Of a stretch of DNA of 64,000 nt, positions 36,274-48,983 are shown in pieces. The stretch is from Tautonia sociabilis (GTDB taxonomy: Bacteria; Planctomycetota; Planctomycetia; Isosphaerales; Isosphaeraceae), in contig NZ_RYZH01000008.1 in assembly GCF_003977685.1 (NCBI RefSeq), positions 96,210 to 160,209 of the forward strand, given 5' to 3'. The position numbers and the translations under genes were made by a program. Each line of letters opens with the position of its first letter. Within the stretch, counting starts at the first letter, position 1. Under the pieces are notes generated by a model. It was not told the DNA's origin. It worked only from the letters and a program-made list of their open reading frames with translations, and made no database searches.

Positions 36274-36827
36274 CGGCGATGCTCCATCCCTGGTGCCGAG
36301 GAGCCGCCAGGCGAAACCTCGCCCGCGCTCGGTTCGCGTTGCGCAACGACTCGCACCGGCGATTCCCCGACTCGGCTTGATCGCTCCGGAACCACGATCG
36401 CCGGTGTGACCATCGTATGTCGAGCCCGATCCCCCCGGCAAGGGGCGTTCGCTCGATTCGCCGATTCGCCCGCCGGGTGGCCGGGCAAGCGAGGCCGGGA
36501 TAGACTGGGGCAACGTCCCGCTCCCCCGCCCTCGGAGGGGGCGATGGCCAACCGGCGGAGGGCGCAGCGCGGAGGGCGGTCGAAGGGTCGCCGTTGGCGG
36601 AACGATGGCTTGGGAGCCCGAGGGACCTGGACGGCCAGTCCCCTGGGGGCCCCGTTGGCGGGGAACCGAGTCCTGAGGCCTGGAGAGGCCGGGATCGACA
36701 CGACGCCGGCCTCCCCGGCCCTCGAGCGTGATCAGCGATCCGAGACGTCCGGGACGATTCCCAACGATCGCTCATTCGTCATCTCCGACCGATCATCCGC
36801 GAGGCCGCCCGGCCCAAGGAGCCCACG
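36274..36827. other. Divergent spacer
   Basis: 554 bp between the receiver gene and the DUF4175-like gene. A 95-codon frame at 36544-36831 ends in an ATGA overlap with the downstream start, but its codon use is not gene-like, so it is not called. AAGGAG at 36816-36821 serves the 36828 start. Confidence 0.5.
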
Positions 36828-39653
36828 ATGACCATCGCTCCCCCGGAACCGAGCCGGGCACCGGCGCCGAGGCTGCCGGGGGAGGTGCGCAGGGCGTTGC
36901 GGGGAGTCGCCCGGCGGTTGCGGGCGGCGGCGGCGATGCGAGGGCTCGGGACGCTGCTGGCGGTTTCGGCGGCGATCGCGGCGGGGGCGATGGCGGTCGA
37001 CTTCGTCCGGCCGATGCCGGGGCCGGCGCGGTGGGCGGCGTGGCTGGCGTGGGCGGGGGGAACGGCGGCGGTCCTGGTCGCGTCGGCGATCCGGCCCGTG
37101 GCTCGAAGGCACCGCAAGGACGTGCTCGCGGCCGTCGCCGCCCGGGGGTGCCCGGACGAGGCCGGGGGGCGCGTGCTGACCTCGGCCGTCTCCCTGGCCG
37201 AGGGGGGGCCCTCCGCGCACGGCTCTCCCGAGCTGATCGCGGCGCTGGTGGACCGATCGGCGGCCGAGGCCCGGCGGATCGACCCGAGGAGGGCCGTCCC
37301 CCTGGCCCAGGCCCGGCGGAGGCTGGCCGTCGGCCTGGCGGCGGCCGGGCTGGCGGCCCTCCCGGCGGTGGCGGTGCCGGACCCGATCGGCCGGCTCGCC
37401 CTCCGGTTTCTCCGCCCCTGGAGCGATGAGGATTCGGTCGGGTTGCTGGCGATCCAGGTCGAGCCGGGAGACGTGGTGCTCGCCCGAGGGGAGGAACTGG
37501 CGGTGGCCGCCGACCTTCGGCCCCGGTTCGGGACCTCGGCGCCCGACGCCGCCCGGATCGAGTGGACCGACCCCGACGGCACCGCGCACTCCTTGCCGAT
37601 GGAGCCCTTCCCGCAGGAGGGGGACGGGACCAGGGACAAGCCGGCCGGGAGGAGCTTCGGGATCGCGCTGCCGTCGGTCTCGGGACCGATCTCGTACCGG
37701 GTCTTGGCCGGATCGGCCCGGACTCGGGCGTTCCGGGTCGAGGTGGTCGATCCTCCCCGGGTGGCGTCGGCCCGGTGGACGGTCGAGCCTCCCGGATATA
37801 CCGGGGAAGCGGGGGAAACGCTGGTCGACCCGACGGCGGCCGTCGTCCGGCAGGACAGCCGGGTGACAATCGTCGTCCAGACCGACCGCCCGGCCCACCG
37901 CGTTTGGCTGACCTGGCCCGTCGCGGAGGACGGGGGAGCGGATCGGGCGGTCGAGGTCGAGCTGGAGCCCTCAGAGGACGGGATCTCCTGGACGGCGGAA
38001 GTGGCGGCCTCGGTGTCGGGGGCGTTCGCAATCATCTCGGAAGACGAGCATGGGCTGATCGGTCGCCCCGGAACGTCGGGGAGCCTGGAGGTGCTGCCCG
38101 ACGCCCCTCCGGTGGTCGCGCTGGCCGACCAGGACGGCGCCGCCGGCCCGGGGGATCTCCTGCTGCTGCCCGTGGCGGCGCGGGATGACCTGGCGGTCTG
38201 CTCGGCCGAGCTGCACGTCGCCATCTCCCGGGCCGGCGATGGGCGAACGGGCGAAGGTGAAGGTGAGGCCGGGGCGGGCCCCTCCCTGGACGAGGTCGAG
38301 GTCCGGTCGATCGCGCTGGAGGGGCTGGGCTCCTCGGAGGCGAAGGGGGTGGCCGAGCTGGACCTGGCGCCGCTGGGGCTGGGGGACGGCGACTCGGTGT
38401 CGGTGCGGGTTCGGGTGCTCGACAACCGCCCGGCCCCGAGGGGCCCGAACGAGGGGTGGTCGGCGCCGATGCCGGTGGCGATCGTGGCCGACGTGGAGAA
38501 ACGCGACGCCGAACAGCTCGAGGCCCGCCTCCGCCCCGTCCGAGAGGCGCTGGAGGCCCTCGCCCGGCAAGCGGCCGAGAACCACCGCCGCGTCGTCCCG
38601 CTCCGCAACGCGGCCGACCGCTCCCGGCGAGACGACGAGGCGTGGACCGAGGACGAGGCCGACGACCTCGACCGCCTCGCCGAGGCCGCCCGAGCGCTGG
38701 TCGACCGCCTGCACCTGCTCTCCCGAGACCTGGAGGCCGACCCGACGCTCGGCGCGCTGGCCGATCCCGTCCGAGAGGCCGCCGAGACCGAGGCCGACGC
38801 GGCGAGGGAGGCGCTCGACGACGCCCGGCTGCCCGACGAGCCGGGTCGCCCCGAGGCCGACGAACGGCTCGACGACCTCCGCCGGGCCGAGGCCGAACTA
38901 GGAGCGGCCTCGAAGCGGCTCGACGACCTGAACCGGCAGCTCAACGCCCTGGCCCGGGCCGCCGCCGCCCGGCCCGAGCTGGCCGAGCTGGCCGACCGCG
39001 AGGCCCGGCTCGCCGACCAGGCCGACGCCCTCGCCGACGCTGCCGAGGACGCCCCCCCTGCCCCCGAGCCGGACCCGGACGCCCCTCCCCCGCCGCCGAT
39101 CGACCCCGAGGACCTCCGCCAGCTCCAGGCCTCCCAGCAAGAGCTGGCCCGCGCCCTCGCCGAGCTGCTGCGCAAGGCCCCCGCCCTGGAAGACGACGCC
39201 GCCGAGGCCCGGGCCGACGCCGAGGCCGCCCGCCGCCAGCTCGACCGCGCCCACGAACGCGACCCCTCCCAGTCGGTCGACGCCACCCGGGCCGCCGCCG
39301 AGGCCATGCGCCGAGCCTCCCAACGCCTCCGCCTCGCCTCCGGACCCGCCGACCCCTCCTCCCGCGCCGACCGCCTCGCCCGGCAACTCGCCCAGTCCTC
39401 CCCCGACCCCGCCGCCCCCCCCTCCGAGGGCGACCCCGGCTCCTCCCCCTCCGGCTCCGCCGCCGCCGGCGCCTCCGACCCCGACGCCGACCTCTCCCTC
39501 CGCTCCTCCCACTCCTGGGGCGACCTCCCCGGCCACCTCCGCACCGAACTGCTCCGCTCCTCCCCCGACCGCTACCGCCCCGACTTCGCCGACACCATCC
39601 GCCTCTACTTCCGCGAAATCGCCCGCGGCGCCTCCGGCTCAACCGCCCCGTGA
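36828..39653 (+). CDS. DUF4175-like large membrane coiled-coil protein
   Basis: 941 residues; start at the ATG at 36828, 6 bases after AAGGAG. Membrane segments lie at about 40-58, 68-87 and 165-183, with an Arg-rich loop between. Beta-rich domains follow (GLLAIQVEPGDVVLARGEEL, FRVEVVDPPRVASARWTVEPPGYTGE). From about 560 to 830 the chain is a very long Ala/Glu/Arg/Leu coiled coil, with a short Ser/Pro spacer. The end ELLRSSPDRYRPDFADTIRLYFREIA is a typical short helix. Planctomycete proteins of this design usually sit in MoxR/DUF58/vWA clusters; here no such neighbour follows, although a vWA protein is encoded at 48984. Confidence 0.75.
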   Translation: MTIAPPEPSRAPAPRLPGEVRRALRGVARRLRAAAAMRGLGTLLAVSAAIAAGAMAVDFVRPMPGPARWAAWLAWAGGTAAVLVASAIRPVARRHRKDVLAAVAARGCPDEAGGRVLTSAVSLAEGGPSAHGSPELIAALVDRSAAEARRIDPRRAVPLAQARRRLAVGLAAAGLAALPAVAVPDPIGRLALRFLRPWSDEDSVGLLAIQVEPGDVVLARGEELAVAADLRPRFGTSAPDAARIEWTDPDGTAHSLPMEPFPQEGDGTRDKPAGRSFGIALPSVSGPISYRVLAGSARTRAFRVEVVDPPRVASARWTVEPPGYTGEAGETLVDPTAAVVRQDSRVTIVVQTDRPAHRVWLTWPVAEDGGADRAVEVELEPSEDGISWTAEVAASVSGAFAIISEDEHGLIGRPGTSGSLEVLPDAPPVVALADQDGAAGPGDLLLLPVAARDDLAVCSAELHVAISRAGDGRTGEGEGEAGAGPSLDEVEVRSIALEGLGSSEAKGVAELDLAPLGLGDGDSVSVRVRVLDNRPAPRGPNEGWSAPMPVAIVADVEKRDAEQLEARLRPVREALEALARQAAENHRRVVPLRNAADRSRRDDEAWTEDEADDLDRLAEAARALVDRLHLLSRDLEADPTLGALADPVREAAETEADAAREALDDARLPDEPGRPEADERLDDLRRAEAELGAASKRLDDLNRQLNALARAAAARPELAELADREARLADQADALADAAEDAPPAPEPDPDAPPPPPIDPEDLRQLQASQQELARALAELLRKAPALEDDAAEARADAEAARRQLDRAHERDPSQSVDATRAAAEAMRRASQRLRLASGPADPSSRADRLARQLAQSSPDPAAPPSEGDPGSSPSGSAAAGASDPDADLSLRSSHSWGDLPGHLRTELLRSSPDRYRPDFADTIRLYFREIARGASGSTAP

Positions 39654-39976
39654 CCGAATCCAAACCAGGCCCGATCCGCCCCCCCGATCCCCCGTCTCTC
39701 GGTCCGAGAGCGTCGGCATCCTCCCCCCAGGGCAGGCAGTCTCGTCCCCTCCTGGCGAAGGACAACACGGAACGCCGGTCATGAAGACATCCGCACCGGG
39801 AACGATCTCCGACCAAGGCGGGCGGCGGGATCGGGCGGCGTTCGTGGAGAAGCAAGAGGGGGAGCATTCCGCACAAAGTCATCGACCCCGGCCCGATGGC
39901 CCGCTCTCGAACCATCGCGGCTTCCCCAGCCCCACCTGACGCCTCCAACGGCACCGATCCGATCCGATCCGAATCC
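39654..39976. other. Spacer with a 7-bp hairpin and GATCC run
   Basis: 323 bp. CTCTCGG (39696-39702) and CCGAGAG (39704-39710) form a tight palindrome. A GATCC/GATCCGA run is at 39955-39970. No gene seen. Confidence 0.5.
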
Positions 39977-42900
39977 TCAGCGATCCGAGCCTTCCGAGAT
40001 GATCCGGGGAGGAGTCCGGGTCGGGTCGTGGGACAGGGCGGAGCGGGCAGGGGGGCGGGAAGCACTCGGCGGCCGGCGGGGGCCGGTGTCCCGGAGCTTC
40101 ACGGTGCCGTCGTCGCTCGCCGAGGCGAGGAGGCGGCCATCGGGGCTGAAGGCGACGCGGCGGACCCAGCCGGAGTGGTCCTTCAGGGTGAGCAGCTCCA
40201 GGCCGCTGGTCGGGTCCCAGATGCGGATCGTGCGGTCGGAGCCGGCCGAGGCGAGACGGCGGCCGTCGGGGCTGAACGCCAGGGCGTTGACGGCGGCCGA
40301 GTGGCCGGCCATCGTTCGGAGGATCTGGCCCGTCTCGGCATCCTGGATCAGGACCATGCCGTCCAGCCCTCCGGAGGCCACCCAGCGGCCGTCGGGGCTG
40401 AAGCAAACGCAGGAGGCGCCGCTGGCATGCAGGGGAAACCGATGCCGTTCCGAGCCGTCGGCCGCGTCCCGGATCCGGACGAGGCCGTCTCGGGAGGCCG
40501 AGGCCACCCAGCGGCCGTCGGGGCTGAAGGCGACGTCGAGCATCCCCGGGGTCGGTTCCGCGGATCGGAACCGTTCGATCCCGGAAGCGACATCCCAGAG
40601 CCGGATCGTGCCGTCATTGGAGGCCGAGGCGAGGGTCTGGCCGTCGGGGCTGAATTCCAGATCCTTGATCGTCCTGTCGTGGCCGACAAGCCGACGCAGC
40701 GGCTGGCCGGTCTCCGCGTCCCGGAGCGTGATCCGGTTGTCGGGATCGCCGACGGCCAGGATCTGGCCGTCGGGAGAGAAGGCGACACTGTAGACGCTGA
40801 GGCCGAGGTCGGTGGGCCGGTCATCGACCGCGGAAACCGTCAGACGGCAGACGCCGCTGGGCATCTCCCAGAGGCAGACGATCCCGGCCTCGAACCCTGA
40901 GGCGAGCCAGGCGCCGTCGGGGCTGAAGGCCAGGCCGAACGGGCGGTGTCGGAACGGAATCGCGTCGTCGGAGACGAGCACCCGAGGCTGAGGGGCCTCC
41001 TCCACACTCCAGACCCGGACGGTTCGATCGGCGCCGGCCGAGGCGAGGAGGCGGCCGTCGGGGCTAAAGGCCAGGGCGTAGATGGTATCGGCGTGCCCCT
41101 TCAACGCGCGGGGCTCCCGGCCGGAGTCGAGGTCCCAGAGGGTCACCACCTGGTCGGTGCCGGCCGAGGCGAGGGTGCGGCCGTCGGGGGAGTAGGCCAG
41201 GGCGATGACGTCCGCGCCGCCCCACCGGAGGATGGCCCCGTCCCCGGGCTGGGGACCGGGCCCGCCGAGGTCCCAGAGCCGGACGGTTCCGTCGGCGCCG
41301 GCCGAGGCGAGGGAGCGGCCGTCGGGGGGGAAGGCCAGGGCCCGGACGGGGCCCTCGTGCCCCTGGAGCACGACCGGCTCGCCGTCCAGGAGGGGGTCCC
41401 AGAGCCGGATCTCGCCGTCGTTGGAGGCCGAGGCGAGGGTGCGGCCGTCGGGGCTGAACTCCACGTCGGCGACCGACCCGGCATGGGCCCGGGGCCGGTG
41501 GGCCAGCAGCTTCCCGTCCTCGACGCGCCAGAGCAGCAGGGCGTGCATGGCCGTCGCGGCGGCCAAGGTCCGGCCGTCGGGGCTGAAGGCCAGATCGGTC
41601 ACGGCGCCGTGGTCCCCCTCGAACTCCAGGAGCAGGCGGCCCGAGTCGGCGTCGAGCAGGGCGACGCGGAGGTCGGGACCCTGCGCGGCCAGGGATCGGC
41701 CGTCGGGGCGGAAGGCCAGGCCGAAGACGCCCCGGCTCAGCGGCCCGGTGATGCCGGGGTCCGGCGAGCCGTCGAGGTCGAGGCGGACGGCTCCCGAGGA
41801 GGGATCCCAGAGGATCAGCCGCCCTCCCCACTGCGCCGAGGCGATCTCCCGGCCGCCGGGGCGGAAGGCGAGACGGCAGACCTCCCGGTCGTGCCCCCGG
41901 AAGGTGAGCGACGGCTGGCCGGCGAGGCGTCGCAGGTAGTCCCACTCCCAGCCTCGGAGGTCGTCGTCGGCACGCTGCTCCCCGACGAGCTCGAACAGGG
42001 AGAGGAACCGGCCGACGTCGTTGGCATCCCAGGCGGCGAGGGCGGCGTTGACCCGGGAGGCGTAGAGGTTGCGTCTCAGCGCGTCTCGGGCGCGCTCGAG
42101 TCCGAGGTTGGCCGCGTCGGTCCGGCGGAGGGCCTCAGCCTCCTGGGCCGCGGCTCGTTGGGCCGCCAGGGCCGAGGCCCGGGCTTCTCGGGCCCGGCGG
42201 TCGAGCCGAATCGCCAAGGTCGTCGACACGACGGCGATGACCGCCAGCAGGCCGAGGACCGCCGCCCCCAGGGCCGCCTGGGAGGGGTTGCGCCGGCACC
42301 AGCGTGCCAGCCGCTCGGCCTGTCCGATCGGCCGGGCCCGGATCGGCCGGTCGTCGAGGAACCTCCCCAGGTCGTCGGCCAGGTCCGAGGCGGTCGGGTA
42401 GCGCGCCTCGGGGTCCTTCTCGAGCGCCTTGAGGACGATCGTCTCCAGGTCCCGGGGGATGGTCGGGTCGATCGCCCGGAGCCGGGGAGGCTCCTGGGAC
42501 TTGATCCGGTCGATCAGTTCGAGGCGATCGGCGGCCTCGAACGCCGGGCGGAGCGTGAGCAGCTCGTAGAGGGTCATCCCCAAGGCATAGACATCCCCCC
42601 GGCCGTCTCCGACGCCTCGAAAGCGCTCGGGGGCCATGTAGCGGAGCGTGCCGACCAGATCTCCGGTGCGGGTGAGGGGATGATCCTCCTGGATCCGAGC
42701 GAGCCCGAAGTCGGCGACCCAGGCCACCCCTTCGTCATCGAGGAGCACGTTGCTGGGTTTGATATCGCGGTGGATGATCCCCCGGCTGTGGGCGTAGGCG
42801 AGGGCCTCGGCGACCTGCCGACCGATCCGGGCGGCCTCGAGCCAGTCGCTTGGCGGTCGGCTCGAGGGAAGGGGAACGGCCCCCCACCCGAGGGGCTCCG

Positions 42901-43714
42901 GCGACGGAACCAGGTCCGACCAGGTTTGAACCGCCGACGACCGAATCTCCTCCAGCGGGTCGCCGTGATCGTCCGGAGAGAAGTCGGGCTCCAGCCGGAG
43001 GGTGGCCGACGAGCCGAACCGCCGTGGGGCCCCCTCCACCGGATCGCCGGCCCCTCCCCACCCGGGGGGGGCCGGCCTGGCGCGCCGGCCCCGGAGCTCC
43101 TCGATGAGCCGGTCCAGCCCCCGGCCGGAGATGAACTGCATGGCGTAGTAGGCGACGTCGCCGACCCGGCCGACCTCGAAGACCGGCACGATGTTCGAGT
43201 GATGCAGCCGGGCGGCGGCCCGAGCCTCGCGCCGGAACCGCTCCAGCACCCGGGAGTCGGCGGCGACCAGGCGGGGAAGGATCTTCAGAGCGACCCGACG
43301 GCCGAGCGACACCTGCTCGGCCTCGTACACCACCCCCATCCCCCCCCGGCCGACTTCCCGGAGCAGCCGGTAGTCCCCCAGCCGGACCAGCCCTGTGCCC
43401 TCCGGGGATCCTCCCGGCGTGGCGGCCTCCCCGTCCCGTCCCCCGGACCAGGTCCGGGGCCCGGCCCCCCCCCGGGAAACCCACTCGACCAGCAGCGCCG
43501 GCATGGCCCGGGAGAGCCGCAGCAGCGCCGCGAGTTCCTCGGCCAGCTCGGGGGCCTCGCTGGCGAGCCGGACGAAGGTCGGCAGCCGGTCGGCGAGTCG
43601 GGGATAGTCCCGGGCCAGCTCCGGGGCCGTGGGGCGCTCTCCCCGCCGGAGTCGCTCGAGGATCGCCTCGGCCAGCGTCCCGATCTCGTCAGGGTCTCGG
43701 GTCGGGTCGGCCAT
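39977..43714 (-). CDS. Ser/Thr protein kinase with 14 WD40 repeats
   Basis: 1245 residues from the ATG at 43714. Residues 112-455 are a Hanks-type kinase: glycine loop VGRGGMGVVYEA at 121-132, Lys144 in VALKIL, HRDIKPSN with catalytic Asp317, DFG at 335-337, and APE at 361-363. A stretch at about 205-290 is a Pro/Gly/Ser-rich insert between the hinge and helix E, longer than usual. A membrane helix is at about 481-503. From about residue 590 to the end are 14 WD40 repeats (FSPDGR...LASAS..DGTIRLWD), enough for two seven-blade propellers, on the far side of the membrane. Probably a surface sensor kinase; ligand unknown. Confidence 0.93.
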   Translation of the reverse strand: MADPTRDPDEIGTLAEAILERLRRGERPTAPELARDYPRLADRLPTFVRLASEAPELAEELAALLRLSRAMPALLVEWVSRGGAGPRTWSGGRDGEAATPGGSPEGTGLVRLGDYRLLREVGRGGMGVVYEAEQVSLGRRVALKILPRLVAADSRVLERFRREARAAARLHHSNIVPVFEVGRVGDVAYYAMQFISGRGLDRLIEELRGRRARPAPPGWGGAGDPVEGAPRRFGSSATLRLEPDFSPDDHGDPLEEIRSSAVQTWSDLVPSPEPLGWGAVPLPSSRPPSDWLEAARIGRQVAEALAYAHSRGIIHRDIKPSNVLLDDEGVAWVADFGLARIQEDHPLTRTGDLVGTLRYMAPERFRGVGDGRGDVYALGMTLYELLTLRPAFEAADRLELIDRIKSQEPPRLRAIDPTIPRDLETIVLKALEKDPEARYPTASDLADDLGRFLDDRPIRARPIGQAERLARWCRRNPSQAALGAAVLGLLAVIAVVSTTLAIRLDRRAREARASALAAQRAAAQEAEALRRTDAANLGLERARDALRRNLYASRVNAALAAWDANDVGRFLSLFELVGEQRADDDLRGWEWDYLRRLAGQPSLTFRGHDREVCRLAFRPGGREIASAQWGGRLILWDPSSGAVRLDLDGSPDPGITGPLSRGVFGLAFRPDGRSLAAQGPDLRVALLDADSGRLLLEFEGDHGAVTDLAFSPDGRTLAAATAMHALLLWRVEDGKLLAHRPRAHAGSVADVEFSPDGRTLASASNDGEIRLWDPLLDGEPVVLQGHEGPVRALAFPPDGRSLASAGADGTVRLWDLGGPGPQPGDGAILRWGGADVIALAYSPDGRTLASAGTDQVVTLWDLDSGREPRALKGHADTIYALAFSPDGRLLASAGADRTVRVWSVEEAPQPRVLVSDDAIPFRHRPFGLAFSPDGAWLASGFEAGIVCLWEMPSGVCRLTVSAVDDRPTDLGLSVYSVAFSPDGQILAVGDPDNRITLRDAETGQPLRRLVGHDRTIKDLEFSPDGQTLASASNDGTIRLWDVASGIERFRSAEPTPGMLDVAFSPDGRWVASASRDGLVRIRDAADGSERHRFPLHASGASCVCFSPDGRWVASGGLDGMVLIQDAETGQILRTMAGHSAAVNALAFSPDGRRLASAGSDRTIRIWDPTSGLELLTLKDHSGWVRRVAFSPDGRLLASASDDGTVKLRDTGPRRPPSASRPPARSALSHDPTRTPPRIISEGSDR

Positions 43715-43947
43715 CGGCGGCACCGGCACTCGGACTCGATCGGCTTCGGGTCGACTTCCCCTCCGACCGAGGATACGCCATCGAAGGCCGGCGGCACCAG
43801 GGGCGGGCGGGAACCTCGCTCCGGAGGCCGGGGCGGGCTGGCCATCGCGAGGAGGTCGGCTACACTGGCAGGCCGCCCTCCCGTCTGCCGACCCCGACCC
43901 CCGGCCGGGGAGGGGAGGGCCGAATCGTCGAGAGGAGACGCCGCCCC

Positions 43948-45021
43948 ATGATCCGGTCCCCAGCCGCCGCGACGCTGCTGGGCCTGGCCCTGCTGATCGG
44001 CCCGGCCCCGGCCGCGACCGGCCAGGACCTGCCCGGGCCTCCGCCACGGCGCGTCTCGAACGCCGAGACCGACGCCGCCGCCCGACGGGCGCTGGACTTC
44101 CTGGCCCGGAGCCAGCACGCCGACGGCTCGTGGGAGTCGGGAGGCTTCGGCAAGGCGACCTCCGTCACCTCGCTGGCCGTGATGAGCTTTCTGGCCTGCG
44201 GGCACGTCCCCGGCGAGCCGGGCCCGTACCGCGAGGTGATCGAACGGGGGATCTCCTATGTGCTCAACCACCAGCGGCCCGATGGCATGCTCGTCTCCAA
44301 CACCAGCCACGGGCCGATGTACTGCCACGGCATCAGCACGCTCATGCTGGCCGAGGTGGTCGGCATGTGCCCCGATCCGGCGCTGGCCTCCCGCTGCCGG
44401 TCGGCGCTGGCGGCGGCCGTCGCGCTGATCGTCCGAGCCCAGCGCGTGCCCAAGTCCGACGACCACGCCGGCGGCTGGCGATACCAGCCGGGCAGCTACG
44501 ACAGCGACCTGAGCGTCAGCGGCTGGCAGGTCGTCGCGCTGCGGGCGGCTCGGGATGCGGGCTGCTCGGTCCCCTCCGAGGCGATCGACGACGCCGTGGA
44601 TTACGTCCGGCGCTGTGTCGAGCCCCGCTCCGGCGGCTTCAGCTACCAGGCCGGCCGGGGGGGACCGAACAGCCCGAGGACCGGGACCGGCATCCTCTCG
44701 CTGGAGCTTTGCGGCGAGCACGGCACCCCCGAGGCGATCGCCGGCGCCGAGTACCTGAGGGAGCACCCGCCGAACTGGGGCTCCGACTACTTCTTCTACG
44801 AGGCGTACTACTGCCCCCAGGCCCTCTTCCAGCTCGGCGACGCGTACTTCGTCCCGTACTACACCCGGCTCGTCCCCATCCTGCTGGACCGCCAGGAGGC
44901 CGACGGCTCCTGGTACTCCCCCTCGGGGAACGACCGCACCGGGGGCCGGAACTACTGCACGGCGATGGGGGTGCTGGCACTGGCGGTCGAGTATCGCTAT
45001 CTGCCGATCTACCAGCGCTGA
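43948..45021 (+). CDS. Secreted squalene-cyclase/prenyltransferase-fold protein
   Basis: 357 residues; AGAGGAG precedes the ATG at 43948. After a signal peptide (TLLGLALLIGPAPAATGQ) the chain has (alpha/alpha)-barrel repeats: ALDFLARSQHADGSWESGG, YVLNHQRPDGMLVSNT, and ILLDRQEADGSWYSPSGN with QxxDGSW-type boxes. The conserved Tyr/His stretch SHGPMYCHGIST is present. No DXDD catalytic motif of true terpene cyclases is seen, so it is more likely a binding or hydrolytic relative. Secreted versions are frequent in planctomycetes. It is divergent from the kinase (233 bp between starts). Confidence 0.8.
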   Translation: MIRSPAAATLLGLALLIGPAPAATGQDLPGPPPRRVSNAETDAAARRALDFLARSQHADGSWESGGFGKATSVTSLAVMSFLACGHVPGEPGPYREVIERGISYVLNHQRPDGMLVSNTSHGPMYCHGISTLMLAEVVGMCPDPALASRCRSALAAAVALIVRAQRVPKSDDHAGGWRYQPGSYDSDLSVSGWQVVALRAARDAGCSVPSEAIDDAVDYVRRCVEPRSGGFSYQAGRGGPNSPRTGTGILSLELCGEHGTPEAIAGAEYLREHPPNWGSDYFFYEAYYCPQALFQLGDAYFVPYYTRLVPILLDRQEADGSWYSPSGNDRTGGRNYCTAMGVLALAVEYRYLPIYQR

Positions 45022-45076
45022 TCGATCGAACCGGCCAATCGACCAGCGCGGATCGATCGGGGCGTCTCCCCGGACC

Positions 45077-45700
45077 TCAGCGGACGACCCGGAGGCCCGG
45101 GAGCCCGACCTGGAGGCGCCCGACCGCCTCGTCGGAGAGGCCGGTGTCCCGGACCTCCCGGCGTTCCCGGCGGGGAAGCCGGAGCAGGTCGTCGACGCAG
45201 GCCTCGGTGACTCGGGTGCGGTTGAGCTGGAGCTCCGCCAGGCGCTTCAGGCCCCGGAGGCGGCTGATGCCGGCGGCGGTGACTTGGGTCTCCGACAGGT
45301 TCAGCAAGGCGAGCCGGAGGAGCCGGCCGAGACGCCGTCGCCCCCCGGAGCCATCCGGTCGAGCAGGCGGTCCAGGCCGTCCGGCGGCGGGATCACGTCG
45401 TCCTCCAGGCACTAGATCCAATCCGTCCGGGCAAGCTGGCCGATCCGGTTCCCCAGGGTGCCGACCCGGTCGTTCAACGCCCGGCCATGCTGCCGCCCCC
45501 CCTGCCCCTTCCGATCCGGCTCCGCGTCGGCCACGGCCCGGGCCGACAGCCCCGGCACCGCCGGCCGGGGATCGGCGACGGAGGAAACCCCCGCGTACCC
45601 CTGCTGCTCCCTCAACCAGCGCCGGAAGCGACGGCCGACGGCCAGGAAGCGCCCGTGACGTTCGGCTCCCGTTCGATCGTCGCCAGGGAGCCCGCCCCCT
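45077..45700 (-). pseudogene. Decayed leucine-rich-repeat protein gene
   Basis: Three reading frames on this strand each hold part of what looks like one protein. At 45077-45340 there are LRR units (RLALLNLSETQVTAAGIS, GLKRLAELQLNRTRVTEACV). At about 45340-45412 a neighbouring frame reads LEDDVIPPPDGLDRLLDRM. Upstream, 45412-45680 in another frame has RFRRWLREQQGYAGVSS then a coiled stretch that ends DWI-stop. Frames shift between pieces and no start with a ribosome site is seen. The parts would fit one LRR protein broken by indels. It could instead be a short intact LRR gene at 45077-45421 (114 codons). Confidence 0.45.
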
Positions 45701-45802
45701 GCTCCGGGAGGCCAGGAGGCCCGGAACCGACCGACGGAGCAGTCGGCCGCCGATCGGGCCGACTGCTCCGTCGCCTGCGATCCGGGCTGGTCGCCGCCCG
45801 GC

Positions 45803-48285
<2,483 letters not shown>

Positions 48286-48885
48286 ATGGGACGTCACACC
48301 GGGATCACCGCCGCGGCCGGCCTGGCCGCGTTGCTGTCGCTGGCCGCCTCCCCCGAGGCGAAGGCGCAGGGGGGGGCGATCGGCCTCCAGCCGAACGTCG
48401 GCGCGTTCAACGACGGCGTCTTCCTGAACGCCACCCCCGTCGTGACTGCCGACCGCCGCCACGTCCGGCTCGGCGGCATCAACGCGAACGTCTCCGCGAT
48501 CCGGGACGTCCAGCCGTTCACCTTCACCGCCGGGGCCGTCTCGGGAGGGGGGATCGGCGGCTTCGGCGGCGCGGGCGGAGTCGGCGGCCTGGGAGCGGTC
48601 GGTGGGGCTGGCCTGGGAGGCGGCGCCGCGGTCATCCCGGGGCTCGGGGCGGTCGGGCCGGTCGGAGGCTTCTACGGGTATGGGTATCCCTATCCCTATC
48701 CCTACGGCGGCTATTACGGCGGCTACTACGGCGCCTATCCGGGAGGGGTGTACGCCGGCATCCCCGCTGGCCCGCTCCGGACCGGACCGGTCTACCTCCC
48801 CCAGCAGACGGTCAATGGCCTGGGGGGCCTGGGCGGCTCGATCATGAACTCCGTCTCCCCGAGGAGCTGGCGTCGCGTCCCCTGA
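48286..48885 (+). CDS. Secreted Gly/Tyr-rich surface protein
   Basis: 199 residues. GAGGAGG lies 8 bases before the ATG at 48286. A signal peptide (GLAALLSLAASPEAKAQG) is followed by a folded-looking stretch (GVFLNATPVVTADRRHVRLGGINANVSAI). A Gly/Ala run (GGGIGGFGGAGGVGGL) and a Tyr/Gly/Pro segment (YGYPYPYPYGGYYGG) come next, then a short hydrophobic/Gly end. Such sequences occur in exported matrix or adhesion proteins. No family is recognised. Confidence 0.75.
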   Translation: MGRHTGITAAAGLAALLSLAASPEAKAQGGAIGLQPNVGAFNDGVFLNATPVVTADRRHVRLGGINANVSAIRDVQPFTFTAGAVSGGGIGGFGGAGGVGGLGAVGGAGLGGGAAVIPGLGAVGPVGGFYGYGYPYPYPYGGYYGGYYGAYPGGVYAGIPAGPLRTGPVYLPQQTVNGLGGLGGSIMNSVSPRSWRRVP

Positions 48886-48983
48886 GACGCCTCAGTCGCC
48901 TCGTCCCGCCGGCCCGCTCCCCGCTCGAGGGGAGCGGCCGGCCGATCGAAGTCGGGAGGAGAGGCGGTCGGAGGGCGATCCGC

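Noticed and set aside
36544..36831. 95-codon frame ending in ATGA overlap with the DUF4175-like start
   Set aside because: Basic, Arg/Gly-rich and without the third-position preference of neighbouring genes; AAGGAG inside it serves the downstream gene.
40946..43951. 1001-codon + frame over the kinase
   Set aside because: Antisense shadow of the kinase gene; Pro/Gly/Val repeats mirror the WD40 codons.
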